Source: Coriolopsis trogii | Taxonomy: Eukaryota; Basidiomycota; Agaricomycetes; Polyporales; Polyporaceae | Assembly: GCA_020543525.1 (NCBI GenBank) | Contig: JAHYIO010000031.1 | Location: 1,178,001-1,242,000 of the forward strand | Direction of reading: 5' to 3' | Length of the DNA stretch: 64,000 nucleotides | Shown here: positions 1 through 11,123 of the stretch, in pieces | Layout: the number at the start of each line of letters is the position of its first letter | How positions within the stretch are numbered: the stretch's first letter is position 1 | Notes under the pieces: generated by a model | Told to the model about the DNA's origin: nothing | Seen by the model: only the letters and a program-made list of their open reading frames with translations | Databases searched by the model: none | Translations under genes and position numbers: made by a program

Positions 1-547
1 CAATCGCATTCCCGGCGTAGATGGGGCGCGTGAAGGTCGTCGCGTTGGACGAGCTATCATGCTCGAGGGAGGTGATGTCAGAGACTGCGGGGAGGTCGAG
101 CCGAGCGGCGGCACGGGGAAGAATGGACTTTGCAGAGGACGAGTGGGCGGAGACAACATGTGTATAAGGGCTGTTGTCGGAGAGTATCTTCTCGAGTAAT
201 GGGGAGACTGTCTCTGGCAGCGCGTGCGCGTACTGCTCAGACGCAGAGTGCAGAATCGTGGAGACACCCTTCAGCCTGCCAGACGTCTCAGCACGATGTC
301 TGCGCTAGTATACAGGGATGACTCACTTCTTTGCCTTCTCAACCACCGCTATCACCTGATCCGGTGCACCTACGACCAAGCCAGTGACTTGACCCCCGAG
401 TTGTTGCGCGGCCGTCAATGCGGACAGGGAGGCAGAGTCTATAACACCTTCGCGATGTTCAAGGAAAACAAGCGCATGAGGATTCGTCGCAGTTGCGTAA
501 AGCCTACGAAGAGGGCGGCATTGTAGAGCTGGCCGGAGGCGGAGCAT
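1..547 (-). CDS. ETFA: Electron transfer flavoprotein subunit alpha, N-terminal part (runs off window)
   Basis: Mitochondrial matrix flavoprotein subunit that passes electrons from acyl-CoA and other dehydrogenases to ETF-ubiquinone oxidoreductase. Exons 547..327 and 275..1 flank an intron at 326..276 (GTGAGT...CAG, phase 2). The start at 547 gives a short basic leader (MLRLRPALQ, then RRLYATA) that fits a mitochondrial presequence. It is followed by the family's opening strand NPHALVFLEHREG and the glycine-rich GQVTGLVVG segment. After the intron come QYAHALPET and AVSDI, typical of the ETF alpha N-terminal domain. An in-frame upstream Met near 679 would precede the presequence and is less likely. 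The FAD-binding C-terminal domain lies outside the window. The family call is firm and the exon border is an inference. Confidence 0.88.
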
Positions 548-811
548 GGTGGTGGTCTTCAGGAAGAGGTGTGTTCCCCACTCTCGCGACGTCCCGTCCC
601 GACTCGAGCTCCCCCCACACCGAACCCAAGTCCCGTTCCGCCCTCCTGAGCGTCTGTTCTCATTCACGTGGATCATCATGGGCGCCTATACTCCCACGTC
701 CACCGACTCTACGCCGCGCAGATCTATGTGCTCGACTTGAAGTTGCTCCTTGGCAAGATACCATACAACGCCAATCTTGACAGATAACAACCTCGCGTGA
801 ATGGCATATGG

Positions 812-2119
812 CTATACTTCAGTGGTATTTTGAACCAACTTCGCCAGCCAGCTGATTTCCTCCGGCCCAGTTTTACAGCAACCCCCAGCGACAATCCCTC
901 CCCAGCTTCCTGTACGCATACATTCCAGCACTATACTTCCCATATCTTCTGCCCATTCGCGTCCTTGTCCATCCCGCGTGGTCCATGTCTGCGTCTGTGT
1001 ATCGTACGTGTCGCCACGATTGGAATACAAGACAAGCCAGGGCTTCCTCTCTCTGGTGCCCATCACGGTGTCCTTGGTCGTCTGTGCCTCCTGAAGCAAG
1101 CTCGACAGAAATTCCACACCTGTACAGTTGATTCCCATCCCCCAGGGCGAAGCAAGAGTTCCATCCTCTCGTTCCTGTAGGATCGCTGAGACAACCTCGG
1201 ACATGCTCACCCGTCGGCCCCCCGCCTTCATCTCGGGAAAGCGGCCGTCTGGATGGACGGTGCTGATCCACCATGGCTTCATCTTCCACGTAAGCCGCTC
1301 CAAGGCCATAACGTCCACGAGCCGTGCGACCGCCTTCCGGATCGCTAGGATCTCCCTCCGGAGTGGGACCGTCTCGAACGCGACAAAGTCCAACGCGTCC
1401 CAACACTGAGCGTCGTCTGCGTACACCTTCAGCCGCTCGTAGTGGAAGGTCGTCAGCGCATCCACTGCGGCCTGCTCCTGTGCGCGTCCCAAGTCCGTAT
1501 CGTCGAACCCGTTGGTCTTCTCGGAGTCAGGGCCATATGGCGGTGGGTAGATGCCGTCGAACTCGTGCGCTGGGGAGAGAGTCGCGCCGTATGGACCAAG
1601 TGACAATGCGATCTTGACGTCCCGGCGTGAAGACTGCTGCGTAGGGTCGGACTTGTCGCCGATGTGTGCCTGTTCCTCAAGATGTTGACGCTTTGCCTCG
1701 ATGGCGAGCCCCACGGATCTGAGCATGATACGGTTCGCGTCTTGGCGTGAGTACCCGGAGCGTTCGAAAGTGTTGTATGCGCATTGGTACCTGTAGATTC
1801 ACATGTCAGAGATGCATTGAAGGTCTCGATCGCATCCGCATGCCGAAAGACACGCACGTTGAAGTAAGTATGATATCCGCTCCAGCCCGCAGGAATGCAA
1901 GATGCGCGGCTACGATGACTCCAGGGTTGTCCTGTACCGGTTTCGCAGACCAAAGTGGCGTCGATATATCCTGATGAAACAGGTCCTCGAGCGTCGTTCC
2001 CTACGGAGAGGTCATTAGCACGGTTAGTATTGCACTATGCTGACAGGTTAGGCGCAATCGTTTACCAAACCGCCGTCTAGGATGAAGACCGGAGGCGTCT
2101 CGCGGACCTCAATTCCCAT
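812..2119 (-). CDS. Homocysteine S-methyltransferase (MHT1/SAM4/MmuM type)
   Basis: Predicted to move a methyl group from S-methylmethionine or S-adenosylmethionine to homocysteine, giving methionine in the cytosol. Exons 2119..2066, 2000..1858 and 1790..812 join to 391 aa. The protein starts MGIEVRETPPVFILDGGL, whose FILDGGL strand is characteristic, followed by GTTLEDLF and ADIILTSTYQ. The zinc thiolates expected for the family are present: Cys288 in GINCTG and Cys370-Cys371 in AGGCCKTGPEEI near the C-terminus. Length and motif order match the fungal family, and the protein ends soon after the CC motif as usual. It lies upstream of ETFA on the same strand, 264 nt away, with no sign of shared regulation. 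Whether S-methylmethionine or SAM is the preferred donor cannot be told from sequence. Confidence 0.9.
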
Positions 2120-2193
2120 GTCGTAGACAACAGCGCGATCGGTGTTTTGTATTCAGTTTCGGCGACCAGTGGTGTGAGGCAACTTAAGTTGAT

Positions 2194-2211
2194 GGAAGCC
2201 GATGGTGGGAG
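2194..2211. repeat. Downstream flank of the permease duplication, copy A
   Basis: The 18-nt string GGAAGCCGATGGTGGGAG here recurs exactly at 6111..6128, beyond the 3' end of the second permease. Weaker similarity continues after it (a degenerate CAACTCCGA...GATGCGCGCG versus CAAGTCCGACGTGATGCGCGCG). This indicates that the tandem duplication extends past the permease stop codon. The surrounding 326-nt gap between the methyltransferase start and the permease end shows nothing else. Confidence 0.6.
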
Positions 2212-2445
2212 GTGACCAACTCCGATACGATAGGATACGATGCGCGCGGAGCTCGTTTGACGGGCTACTAGCGCTCACATTGGCGGAGCGCGGCGGCTTC
2301 CCGTGTGTAGACTCAGAGTTTCAGAAACAGACGACAGGACTCGCGTTCAGACTATATACCATTTATCCTCATCTATCATCACAACAGATTGGGGGCCATC
2401 TGACACATTTACCATCGTACGTCGCCTGTAGCGTGCGGCCGCTAC

Positions 2446-4817
2446 TCACATCTGTAGATTGTCCTGATCAGTCCCTCGAGATCGCACAGCGAGCCCTATA
2501 TAGAGCTTCACTCACCAAAACTGCCCACACACGCGCAAACCAGTTTCGAGGTGGAGGATCGTCAGCACTATGGGTGCAGGCATGAGTGAACACCATTGGA
2601 GGAAATGCGCGATCGATGAGAGAACATACCTCGAGTCGAGGGCTTCTTGTAGACCAGTCTTGAAGTCCATCTCGCCATAGGAAACGACCCGCCCCCGCGT
2701 CCAGAGTTTGTGTCCAATATATAGTACGGGCATGATCGCCATTGGCAGGTAGTTGGTCACGAAAGTATCAGTGTGCCAGTTGCCCTTCAGGAAGACGGAC
2801 CATCCGCTGAGCTGTCGTTCGCCGACCACCAGAAGGTCACGAAACACTTAGTAACATGTGGTGACGAAATTTAAATACTTACGAGGACGATGATGAAGCA
2901 TCCTATGGCAGCGTACCAGCCAGCGAAGGGCTGTAGCGGGGATCTGTACGGAAGCGTCTTGCGGTCGATACCTTGGGCCATGAGCCCACGGTAGAAGCGG
3001 ATGTATGTGACCGCGATACCGAACCAGCTAACCAAACCCGCAACTGCGGTCCTGGGAGCGTGGACGTCATTACGGTATACGATCCACTTGAGACCGAAGA
3101 ATGATGGGACCCACATATTGGCGAGCCATCCGAATACCTTGCCACTACCGCTCGAAATGCCCATGTATGCCAGAAGGGCGAACGATGCATCGAAAGTGAT
3201 CGCGACCCAGGGTAGGCCACGGGACGTGGTTCTGAGGAAGATCTTTGGTGCATTGTCATTGAGGGCCAAGCCATCTGTGAGAACGTGCCATCAGGACACG
3301 GGGTGGACCAGTCCGCGCCGACACTCACATAGAGCCCGAGAGCTGGAGTAGAGGTCGCTGTTGGCAGCAGACCATGCAGCGGAGAGGATAGCAGCGTTGA
3401 TGATCTAGCGTGTTCGAGTCAGAGCCCACAGCCTTATTTATGAGTCGCAATCTACATACTGAGGGAAGGACTTTGATTCCAGCATTATCAATAGCAATGA
3501 CGAACGGCGACGCCGCAGCAGTGCCGCCTCCGAGACTAAGCCTTTTGTCGTTGGAGGGAACGAGGAGACCGACAACCGTGACCCCACCGAAATAGAACAG
3601 AAGGATCCGAATGTACACATTGCGGATCGCTTTTGGAATGTTTCTTCTCGGGTTCTTGACCTCTGCACCGGCGATCTACGTAGAGTTGACTCAGTATAGA
3701 ACCACGGACCTAGAACGATCGACTTACCGCAACAACTTCCGTACCGATGAAGGAGAACGCAGCTTGAGACATGACGGCCCAGAATCCCAAGAACCGGCCT
3801 TCCGAGCCTGAGATATTGTTGAACTGAACGAACGGGCCCGGGTTCTTCCAGTAACGGAACCCTATACGGTCGTGACTGGGTCCACCACCCAAATCCAGGA
3901 CAATTCCGAGAATAATGAGCCCAGTAATGGTGATGACCTTTATGGATGAGAAGATAAATTCCGCCTCCCCGTATGCCCCTGCGACCATCAATGCATGCTA
4001 GGGAAGGACAGAAGGGGACAACATACCAGCTCCAAAGCAGTTGATACCGATGACGACAACTAGGCACATGGTGATCCATACTGCACTACTCACCGACTGA
4101 TTCCTGTTCCTTTTGTGTAGGGAAACGCTTACATTGGACTAAGGGAGGAGTAGACTTACCAATAACCAATAAGTACTGAGGCCGCACTGAGTTCGGCAGG
4201 GAGGATGATAGTCCACGTGTACCCTGATGTGGTATGAGACCGGACCGTGACGGGGCGTAGTGGTAGACTCACAGTATAGCCATCCGATACTGAATGACCA
4301 GGAGGGATCCACAAACCGCTCCGCGAAGGTAATGTGCCCACCAGGGATAGGCAGGAATGCCGCCATTTCGCCGAGGGAAATCTACACACCACGTCCAGCA
4401 TGACATGGATTACGTGAAGGTTCACAGCCTCACCATGACTGTCCAGCACAGCGAGCCCACGATTAGGTAGCCCAACATCAAACCTACAGGCCCTCCGTTT
4501 TGGAGAGCGGTGGCGCTACCCAGAAACAAACCCGTGCCGATTACGCCTGAGACTATATGTCAGCACGCACCCTCCAAGGAGACAAGGCAGAGGGCGGGTT
4601 ATTCACCTCCGATACTGTACAAGGGTGAGCATTCAGCCACACTCATACTGCCATGGATTGAAAGAACGTACCTAATCATGGCAATGTGCCTGTTTTTCAT
4701 CTGCCGCTTGAGACCATTCTCGACATAATTGACGGTGACAATCTCGGCCTCCACATCGGTGGAGATGGACCCCTTCCTCGCAGAGGTGACATCGGTTTTC
4801 TCATTCTCGACGGACAT
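2446..4817 (-). CDS. Amino-acid permease, copy A (APC superfamily, fungal AAT type)
   Basis: Plasma-membrane amino-acid/proton symporter with about 12 membrane spans, 542 aa. Fourteen exons: 4817..4672, 4614..4607, 4546..4434, 4381..4273, 4223..4160, 4103..4027, 3978..3728, 3675..3460, 3404..3329, 3274..3115, 3051..2883, 2811..2630, 2567..2516, 2451..2446. Their summed length, 1629 nt, closes the frame exactly. Hallmarks in order: a cytosolic N-tail ending KRQMKNRHIAMI, then SIGGVIGTGLFLGSA (family consensus in TM1), LGEMAAFLPIPGG, GTEVVAIAGAEVKNPRRNIP, and SRGLPWVAI. Exon 2 is only 8 nt and restores SIGG. The last exon holds only Met-stop. Substrate cannot be inferred. Copy B downstream has the same exon pattern. 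A TATA-like box lies about 110 bp upstream of the ATG. Confidence 0.93.
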
Positions 4818-4924
4818 CGTGCCGTGGAATAGGGAGAGTAGTGGAGACGAAGGAGAGGGGGTCAATGGGAGGATAGTGTGGCACTGGACGCTCACACGAG
4901 ACATCACACCCTATCGCCCTGACC

Positions 4925-4932
4925 TATATAAA
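4925..4932 (-). promoter_or_regulatory. TATA-like box of permease copy A
   Basis: TATATAAA on the plus strand (TTTATATA toward the gene) lies about 110 bp upstream of the copy A start. It is adjacent to GCCGCTAAGAAGT, which is also found near the copy B box. The matched position and shared neighbour sequence suggest a duplicated core promoter. This is an inference. Confidence 0.4.
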
Positions 4933-4939
4933 GAGGTTT

Positions 4940-6110
4940 GCCGCTAAGAAGTCTGCCACACGTTGATAAGTAGGCATCCCGCGAAGCGTACACATGCATG
5001 AAGGGAGCGTCCTACACACAGCAGGCATCGCGACCCCAATTCACCCGGATGAATACTCGACTGTGCGTCGAAGTTCGCATTTACCTATCCGTCTACATGC
5101 GCTCTTTAGCGGTGAAGAGCGTATACATATAGAATTTGGGAAGCACATACCTCGACTGTTTGACTGTCTGAAGAGCCAGGGGTTCGCCCGGAGGAGAACA
5201 GGAGATCGCGGGGATGTCGGTCTGTCAGTGGGAACAGACAGACTGGGACGACATGTGGGCAGAGTCTCTCAAGATCCATAATCCATAATCGGAAGGATTC
5301 TATGCCGGAGTTTGAGACGACGAGCATGTCGCTCACGAAGTGATGAACGCATTGTGGGCGACAACCAGGCGCTGTGTTTATCGCGTACGGCATCCCCGGC
5401 TGCGATAGGGGCATGAGCGGAGTAAGAGAGTTCAACCCATCCTGGAAATGGAGGCAGACAACGTACTCTCTGTCGGTCGGTCGTGGAAATCACAGCTCCC
5501 AGCCGATGGGGAGAGGCGAACAGAAGGTCGTGTAAGTTCACTCGCGGTACTGCGTCGCTTTGTCAGCGGAACATTGTAGCGTGTCCTATGCATGCTGGGC
5601 GCAATTTGCACGTCCGTCGAGGCCCGGAGAAAAAGTCGCCTCTTGAATGAGCATCATCCGTAGCAGGGTCGTACGAGAGCTTGGACGCACATACTTCGAC
5701 GAAAGGCATGGTGGCGGCAGCACTAGAACAACTGCCAGGGTGAACAGCAGTGTACCTTGACGTGAGACGACGTCCTCAGCCATGTCATGGCGGTGAAGAA
5801 CAACGACAGGCGTTCGGCGATGAAGTCTGCGGCAGGGTAGGCTGGCGGAGCGGCCAGCAGTCGCACAAGCGGCGGCGTACTACTCGTGGCCCTGATCTCG
5901 CATAATTGAACGATGCCTGTCGTGACGACCACAAAGGGCGCTGTGGTGTCACATACAGCCGACAGTTGCACTTGCCCCGGCGCCTATGTTACTACTACGG
6001 CGTTCTCGGCCATCGTCCTGACCGTAGCATCTAGCAAGATGGTAGACTATCCAGGTCCAGCATATGGCGGCCAGTAGCAGCCAGACAGGTCAACAAGGCA
6101 AAGCCCCACC
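4940..6110 (-). pseudogene. Duplicated upstream flank A with an eroded membrane-protein-like fragment
   Basis: No intact gene is visible between the two permeases. On the minus strand, 5971..5723 reads through a hydrophobic segment ending LSLFFTAMTWLRTSSHVK followed by a GTACAC donor-like site. The equivalent place upstream of copy B reads SLFITAATWREKLSHMS followed by GTACAT. Both are followed by related sequence around a TGCTACG...GCTGACAAAG string. The two stretches look like copies of the end of one lost gene carried with the permease when it duplicated. I do not recognise the family. A small fungal integral-membrane protein is possible but unproven. Confidence 0.35.
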
Positions 6111-6128
6111 GGAAGCCGATGGTGGGAG
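6111..6128. repeat. Downstream flank of the permease duplication, copy B
   Basis: Exact 18-nt match to 2194..2211. It lies about 220 nt beyond the stop codon of permease copy B and helps place the left border of the second duplication unit. Confidence 0.6.
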
Positions 6129-6348
6129 CTGAACAAGTCCGACGTGATGCGCGCGCAGGTTTGGGACGCTAGTACTGACGTTCGCCGCCCTCGGCGGCTT
6201 CATGTGTGACCTAACTCAGACTCGTACCAAGCGGCAAACTACAAACTGTCCGTGTGAAAATTATAAGCCCCCGCCTAAGTTACCCAAACCAGATACCCAG
6301 TATAATCCGAAACGCAACCGTACCATACATCGCTTGCATCACCATTGC

Positions 6349-8711
6349 TCACATCTGTGGGGGAGTTTTATTTCCATAAAGCCAAGATATGATAGAGGCG
6401 AGCACTTACAATAATTGCCCAAACCCGCTCGACCCAATTCCGCGGTGGAGGATCCTGAACGCTGCAGAAGGGAGCAGGAGTCAATATCACGTAGTGGGGG
6501 GCGTTACCATGGAGAACATACGTGGAGTCGAGGACTTCTTGTAGACCAGTCTTGAAGTCCATCTGAGTAAGGGGCACGAGGCGCTCTCGTGTGTATAGCT
6601 TGTGTCCGATATAGAGAACAGGCAGAACCACCATCGGGAGGTAGTTGGTCACAAAGACATCGGTGCGCCAGTTGCCCTTGAGGAAGACGGACCATCCGCT
6701 GAGCTGTAGTTCATTGACCGGATGATCAACTTATGTCGAGTAAAGTGTAGTATATGACTCTGTGCTCACGATGATGACGACGAAGCACCCGATGGCAGCA
6801 TACCAGCCGGCGAATGGCTGGAGGGGTGCCCGGTAAGGGAGCGTCTTGCGGTCGATGCCTTGGGCCTTGAGTCCGCGGTGGAAGCGGATGTATGTGATGG
6901 CAATCCCGAACCAGCTCGCCAAGCCCGCAACCGAAGTCCTAGCATTGCGTCAGCCCGGTGCGATAAGAGAGTTGGACAGTAGGGATGATGACCATACTCA
7001 CATGTTTACGAACCACCCGAACACCCTGCCACTACCGCTTACGATGCCCATGTACGCCAAGAGTGCGAACAACGAATTGAACCCGACTGCAACCCAGGGC
7101 AGGCCACGTGATGTGGTTTTGAGGAAGATCTTTGGTGCATTCTGGTTAAGGGCCAAGCCGTCTGTGTATCGCAGGACACGCGCCGTCAGTGAATATGAGA
7201 TAAAGCAGCGTACGCTCCATTTCGAAACTTACAAAGAGCACGAGAGCTGGCATAGAGGTCGCTGTTGGCAGCAGACCATGCCGCGGAGAGGATAGCAGCA
7301 TTGATAATCTGATGCGGTCAGGTTAGGGAGTACAATAATGTCCTAAGCTGCGCTATATACGCACCGAGGGAAGAGCTTTGATACCAGCGTTTTCGATGGC
7401 GATGACGAAAGGCGACGCGGCGGCAGTATTACCTAGATTGAGCCTCGGGTCATTGGAAGGGACGAGGAGTCCGATGACAGTAACACCGCAGATGTAGAAC
7501 AGAACGAGCCGAATGTACACGTTACGAATGGCCTTTGGAATGCTCCTCCTTGGATCCTTCACTTCCGCACCGGCAATCTAGGCAGACAGTGCTTAGTAGA
7601 AAACAACATACCCGTGCAGAGCTACTCACCGCAACAAGTTCAGAACCGAGGAAGGAGAAAGCAGCTTGCGACATGACGGCCCACCATCCCAAGAACCGAC
7701 CTTCAGTACCAGGGATTTGATTAAACTGAACGAATGGGCCGGGGTTCTTCCAGTATCGGAAACCAATGCGGTCGTGATTGGGTCCACCACCCAGATCGAG
7801 GACAATGCCCAGTATGATAAGTCCGGTGATGGTGATGACCTTGATCGAGGAGAAGATGAACTCCGCCTCGCCATATGCGCCTGAAACTATCAGTACGGTG
7901 AAGGACACTAGGAGATGAGAACGTACCAGCTCCGAAGCAGTTGATGATGATAACGACGACCAGGCACATGGTGATCCATACTGCGCTGTTGACCGACTGA
8001 TTCCTATTCGCATGTATTGACACAAAGTATCGATGTGCCATAGAGGTATCTACTTACCAGTACCCGATGACTACCGCAGCCGCACTAAGTTCTGCCGGGA
8101 GGATCAAGGTCCACGCGTACCCTGAGGAGGCAGGTGAGGAAGGACGAGACATGCTGGGTATCTAGACTCACAGTATAGCCAACCGAGACTGAATGACCAG
8201 GAGGGATCCACGAACCGCTCCGCAAATGTTATATGACCACCTGGGATAGGTAGAAATGCCGCCATCTCCCCGAGAGAGACCTATACAAGCTCGTTGGAAC
8301 TCAGAATGCTTGGAGAATCTAAGGACTTACCATGACCGACCAGCAAAGAGATCCTACGACAAGATAGGCCAGTAGCAAGCCCATGGGCCCTCCCACCTCG
8401 AGAGCGGTGGCGGTACCCAAGAACAAACCCGTGCCGATCACGCCTAGACATAATGTGAACACCGTGCCGGCTAATACAAGGTGGACTGCAAAGTACAAAC
8501 CTCCAATACTTTACAAGGACGCATATCAGCCCCACTCAAACGATCATGATAGAGAAGGAGCATACCTTATCATGGCAATATGCCTGTTCTTCATCTGCCG
8601 CTTGAGACCGCTCTCGATGTACTTCACCGTAACGATCTCGCCCTCCATATCCGAGGCGACGGACGCCTTCCTCACAGAGGTAGCATCGGTCTTCTCGTTC
8701 TCAGCGGACAT
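6349..8711 (-). CDS. Amino-acid permease, copy B (tandem paralogue)
   Basis: Same function and topology as copy A, 541 aa. Exons: 8711..8566, 8508..8501, 8443..8331, 8280..8172, 8121..8058, 8003..7927, 7880..7630, 7577..7365, 7308..7233, 7161..7002, 6938..6770, 6703..6522, 6461..6410, 6354..6349. Every exon has the same length as its copy A counterpart except exon 8, which is 213 rather than 216 nt. That exon lacks one residue in the stretch SLGGGT of copy A, which here reads NLGNT. The 8-nt second exon (TATTGGAG) and the Met-stop final exon are retained. Residue changes between copies are scattered through loops and helices, while SRGLPWVA, GLALN and VLYIGHKL are kept. Both frames are fully open, so neither copy shows decay. 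Divergent substrate range or regulation is possible but not visible. Confidence 0.93.
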
Positions 8712-8824
8712 CGTGCCACAAGTGGAGAGATGATGCAGAGAGGAGGGAGATGGGAGGGAGATGGGAGGACAGTATAATACCGTGGACGCTTACATCCGAT
8801 CTCACACACATGCTCGTGCGATGT

Positions 8825-8832
8825 TATATATA
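8825..8832 (-). promoter_or_regulatory. TATA-like box of permease copy B
   Basis: TATATATA about 115 bp upstream of the copy B start, followed by the same GCCGCTAAGAAGT string seen near the copy A box. The matching position in both copies supports a conserved core promoter. No factor-binding site was recognised. Confidence 0.4.
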
Positions 8833-9092
8833 GTGATTTCCCTTCCCATAGCCGCTAAGAAGTGTGCAATACCCCTGCATCACTTCGAGAAGTGCGAAGT
8901 AGACGTCCTGCGAAACGTATGTACACATCCGTGATGGACGTGTCCTGCAGCGGATCTGACTGACAAGTCAGGCAACACTGCGACAAAGAGTCCCTCAATT
9001 ACTCCAATTGAAGGACCCGCTGCCTGGATAGGCTGAGTGAGCATGTCGCTCATGAAGTAATGAGCGCAGCATAGACAACCATAGCGCCGTCT

Positions 9093-10171
9093 TCATCGCA
9101 TTGTAGAAGAACTCACTTTCCCAATGAACGGCGACCAGCAAAGTACTCTCCATGTCCGACGTGCACATGCGGCTTGCATGGTGAGACGATCAACCGGTCG
9201 TGTACCGAGAATTGCGGCGTTCCGGCCCTTTGTCAGCAGGGAACACTGGTTTCGTGCGCACGGTTGGTGCATTCGCACATGTGAATCGTAGCATGGTCGT
9301 CTGCTAGCTATCTGAGCTGGATCTGTGGCAGGCTCGGGTGCGTCTGTTTGGTTGCCTAGGCTCGCCAGCACGTAGCTCGACTGAACGTATGGCGGCATAG
9401 AGTATGGGAGACATCAGAGAGAGACAGCAATGTACCTCGAAATTCAGACATGTGCGACAACTTCTCCCGCCATGTTGCAGCAGTGATGAACAGCGAGAAG
9501 GCATTCACCAACAGAGTCCATGACAAGGAAGTTGTTGGTGCTGTCTGAGAAGTCGGAAAAACCGCAGCGGCGTGGATCCGCTTCGTGGCGTCGCTGAGCG
9601 CTTCGCCCGGCTTAGGGCCGGGCGTCACAGCATAACGGCCTGAAGAAGTGCAGATCCCTGTTCCCAACTACCTCCCCCTCGTGGGCTACAAGACAGCCTT
9701 CTTGAGCGGGATTACGAACAAGTGAGAGACTACAACGACCCTAATGGCAAGTCTTTCCTTCTCCTTGGGCACGACCTCACCGGTGACGGATGCCATCAGT
9801 CAGTGCAACCTGCTGCCAGTAAACGCCATTTCGTTGCCCAGGACCCGCAGCAGGTGGACGACTGTGGCGACCACCGAAGGTTGCTGTCTGGTTGCAGACA
9901 ACGGACATTGCAGCTGTCTCTGCACTTGTTCCGCCCTCGTACGGTGTCCTCGGCCGTCATTCCTGACATGGCAACAAGTACACGGCGCGCTTTCCAGATC
10001 CAGCCATATCAACGCTAACCTTCCATTCCGATCGCACTCGAAACCAGTGCACACAATTGCAGTTGTTCCAAGGACCGCAGTATATAAGGGCACAGCTCTT
10101 CGATGGTACGCGCATAGACCAAGAAGGTATGTTAGAGAACGCCTACCAAATATGCGAGCCTTGGCCGGCAA
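9093..10171 (-). pseudogene. Duplicated upstream flank B with eroded gene fragments
   Basis: No reading frame here closes as a complete gene. Minus-strand fragments include a hydrophobic stretch near 10110..10060 (VPLYTAVLGTTAIVCTG) and the segment near 9500..9440 ending SLFITAATWREKLSHMS, then a GTACAT donor-like site. The second fragment matches the flank of copy A in sequence and position. Together they suggest a membrane-protein gene next to the ancestral permease that decayed in both units. The family is unknown. The alternative is a chance similarity between repeated non-coding flanks. Confidence 0.3.
10081..10088 (+). promoter_or_regulatory. TATA-like box upstream of the orphan gene at 10292
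   Basis: TATATAAG lies 204 nt before the ATG. A possible 5'-UTR intron (GTATGTTAG near 10127 to CTCTACAG just before the ATG) would bring the spliced leader to a normal length. Inference only. Confidence 0.35.
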
Positions 10172-10291
10172 GTTGTGGACAGCGACGTCCTCTTCCAGAT
10201 AAAAAGGGAGAAATCTGGCAAGGAGCAGCTACATACCAACCTCCCCTTTTAATCGCTATCTCTGTCTACCTCACCGGACTCTACAGTCGCA

Positions 10292-11123
10292 ATGTGTTCT
10301 TCAAATGCAAGTCGGACTATCCGGCAGATCAAGCGCAACGTCGCAAAGCCGCATTTGTACGGATGGCTTGAGAACCTAACGAGCGGCCAGGCAAAAATTC
10401 GCCGTGCCACAAGCTATATCGATGGTGCAAGGCAGATTATGAACTTGATTCACCGCGATTTTGGGGCTGCCGACGTCGACGAGTACGATCGTCTATACGA
10501 ACTGTGAGTGTTTCTGTTGATGTTGACTATAGCGTACCCGAATAATCCTGTACAGCGCTATCCACACACCAGCTCATTGGTACGACGCTCGACTCACAAA
10601 TGCGATACGACTGTGGGACTACGTTATGGTATGTGTGAATATCCTCCACTTATGTCTACATACGTTCTCAAGAATCACCCTGAACAGGAGTTGGACGAAT
10701 CCGCACCGCGTATGCGTATGGTGACTCCACCATCCAGACATGTGCATTTTTCGAGGGACGCTGCTTCCATAGGCACCTATTCCTCGTCTCTTTCTTTGCG
10801 CAATCCTCCCGACGCCCGACCGCTGGATATCCCGCAAGCAACTCCTCACGGGTTTGGCCCTCACGCCAACCCCAACTATCCCTATATCACAGATCCTACG
10901 AGTGGAGTTGGAGCCGAATATCATTCAAAAAATACCCCGAGTTGGCTCCCTCAGTGGCCGCCCAGTCATTCGTCGAAAATTCCTTGGTATGTCCCCTCGC
11001 TTGTGGGAGTAAACATGGGATGGTGCGTTACCTACGTCCCTGTTCACTCTGCATGTGAGTCATCTGATAGTTACGGTGTGAAAATATGTACTGATTGTTA
11101 CGCTCTTGTACCCTAGTGCCTAA
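10292..11123 (+). CDS. Hypothetical protein, lineage-restricted
   Basis: Not recognised. Exons 10292..10503, 10556..10628, 10688..10986 and 11117..11123 give 196 aa with consistent phases (2, 0, 2). The first two introns have strong GTGAGT and GTATGT donors with CAG acceptors. The last short exon is the weakest part, and the final residues (KIPCA, then stop) depend on it. The N-terminal third is basic and possibly helical (GQAKIRRATSYIDGARQIM, then RLYELAIHTPAHWYDARL). The rest is rich in Pro, Ser, Asn and Tyr without a known domain, signal peptide or membrane span. It sits at the right edge of the permease duplication. An alternative end exists if the last donor is skipped, which would add about 40 low-quality residues. 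Confidence 0.55.

Noticed and set aside
2202..2585. Plus-strand frame overlapping the permease 3' end
   Set aside because: Overlaps conserved minus-strand exons and the duplicated flank. No coding features.
10508..11116. Single 202-codon frame as an independent gene
   Set aside because: Its first part reads through two introns of the gene starting at 10292. The spliced model explains the sequence better.
11108..11123. Possible CaaX lipidation signal (mating-pheromone-like) at the end of the orphan gene
   Set aside because: The predicted end is Cys-Ala-stop, too short for CaaX, and the final exon is uncertain.
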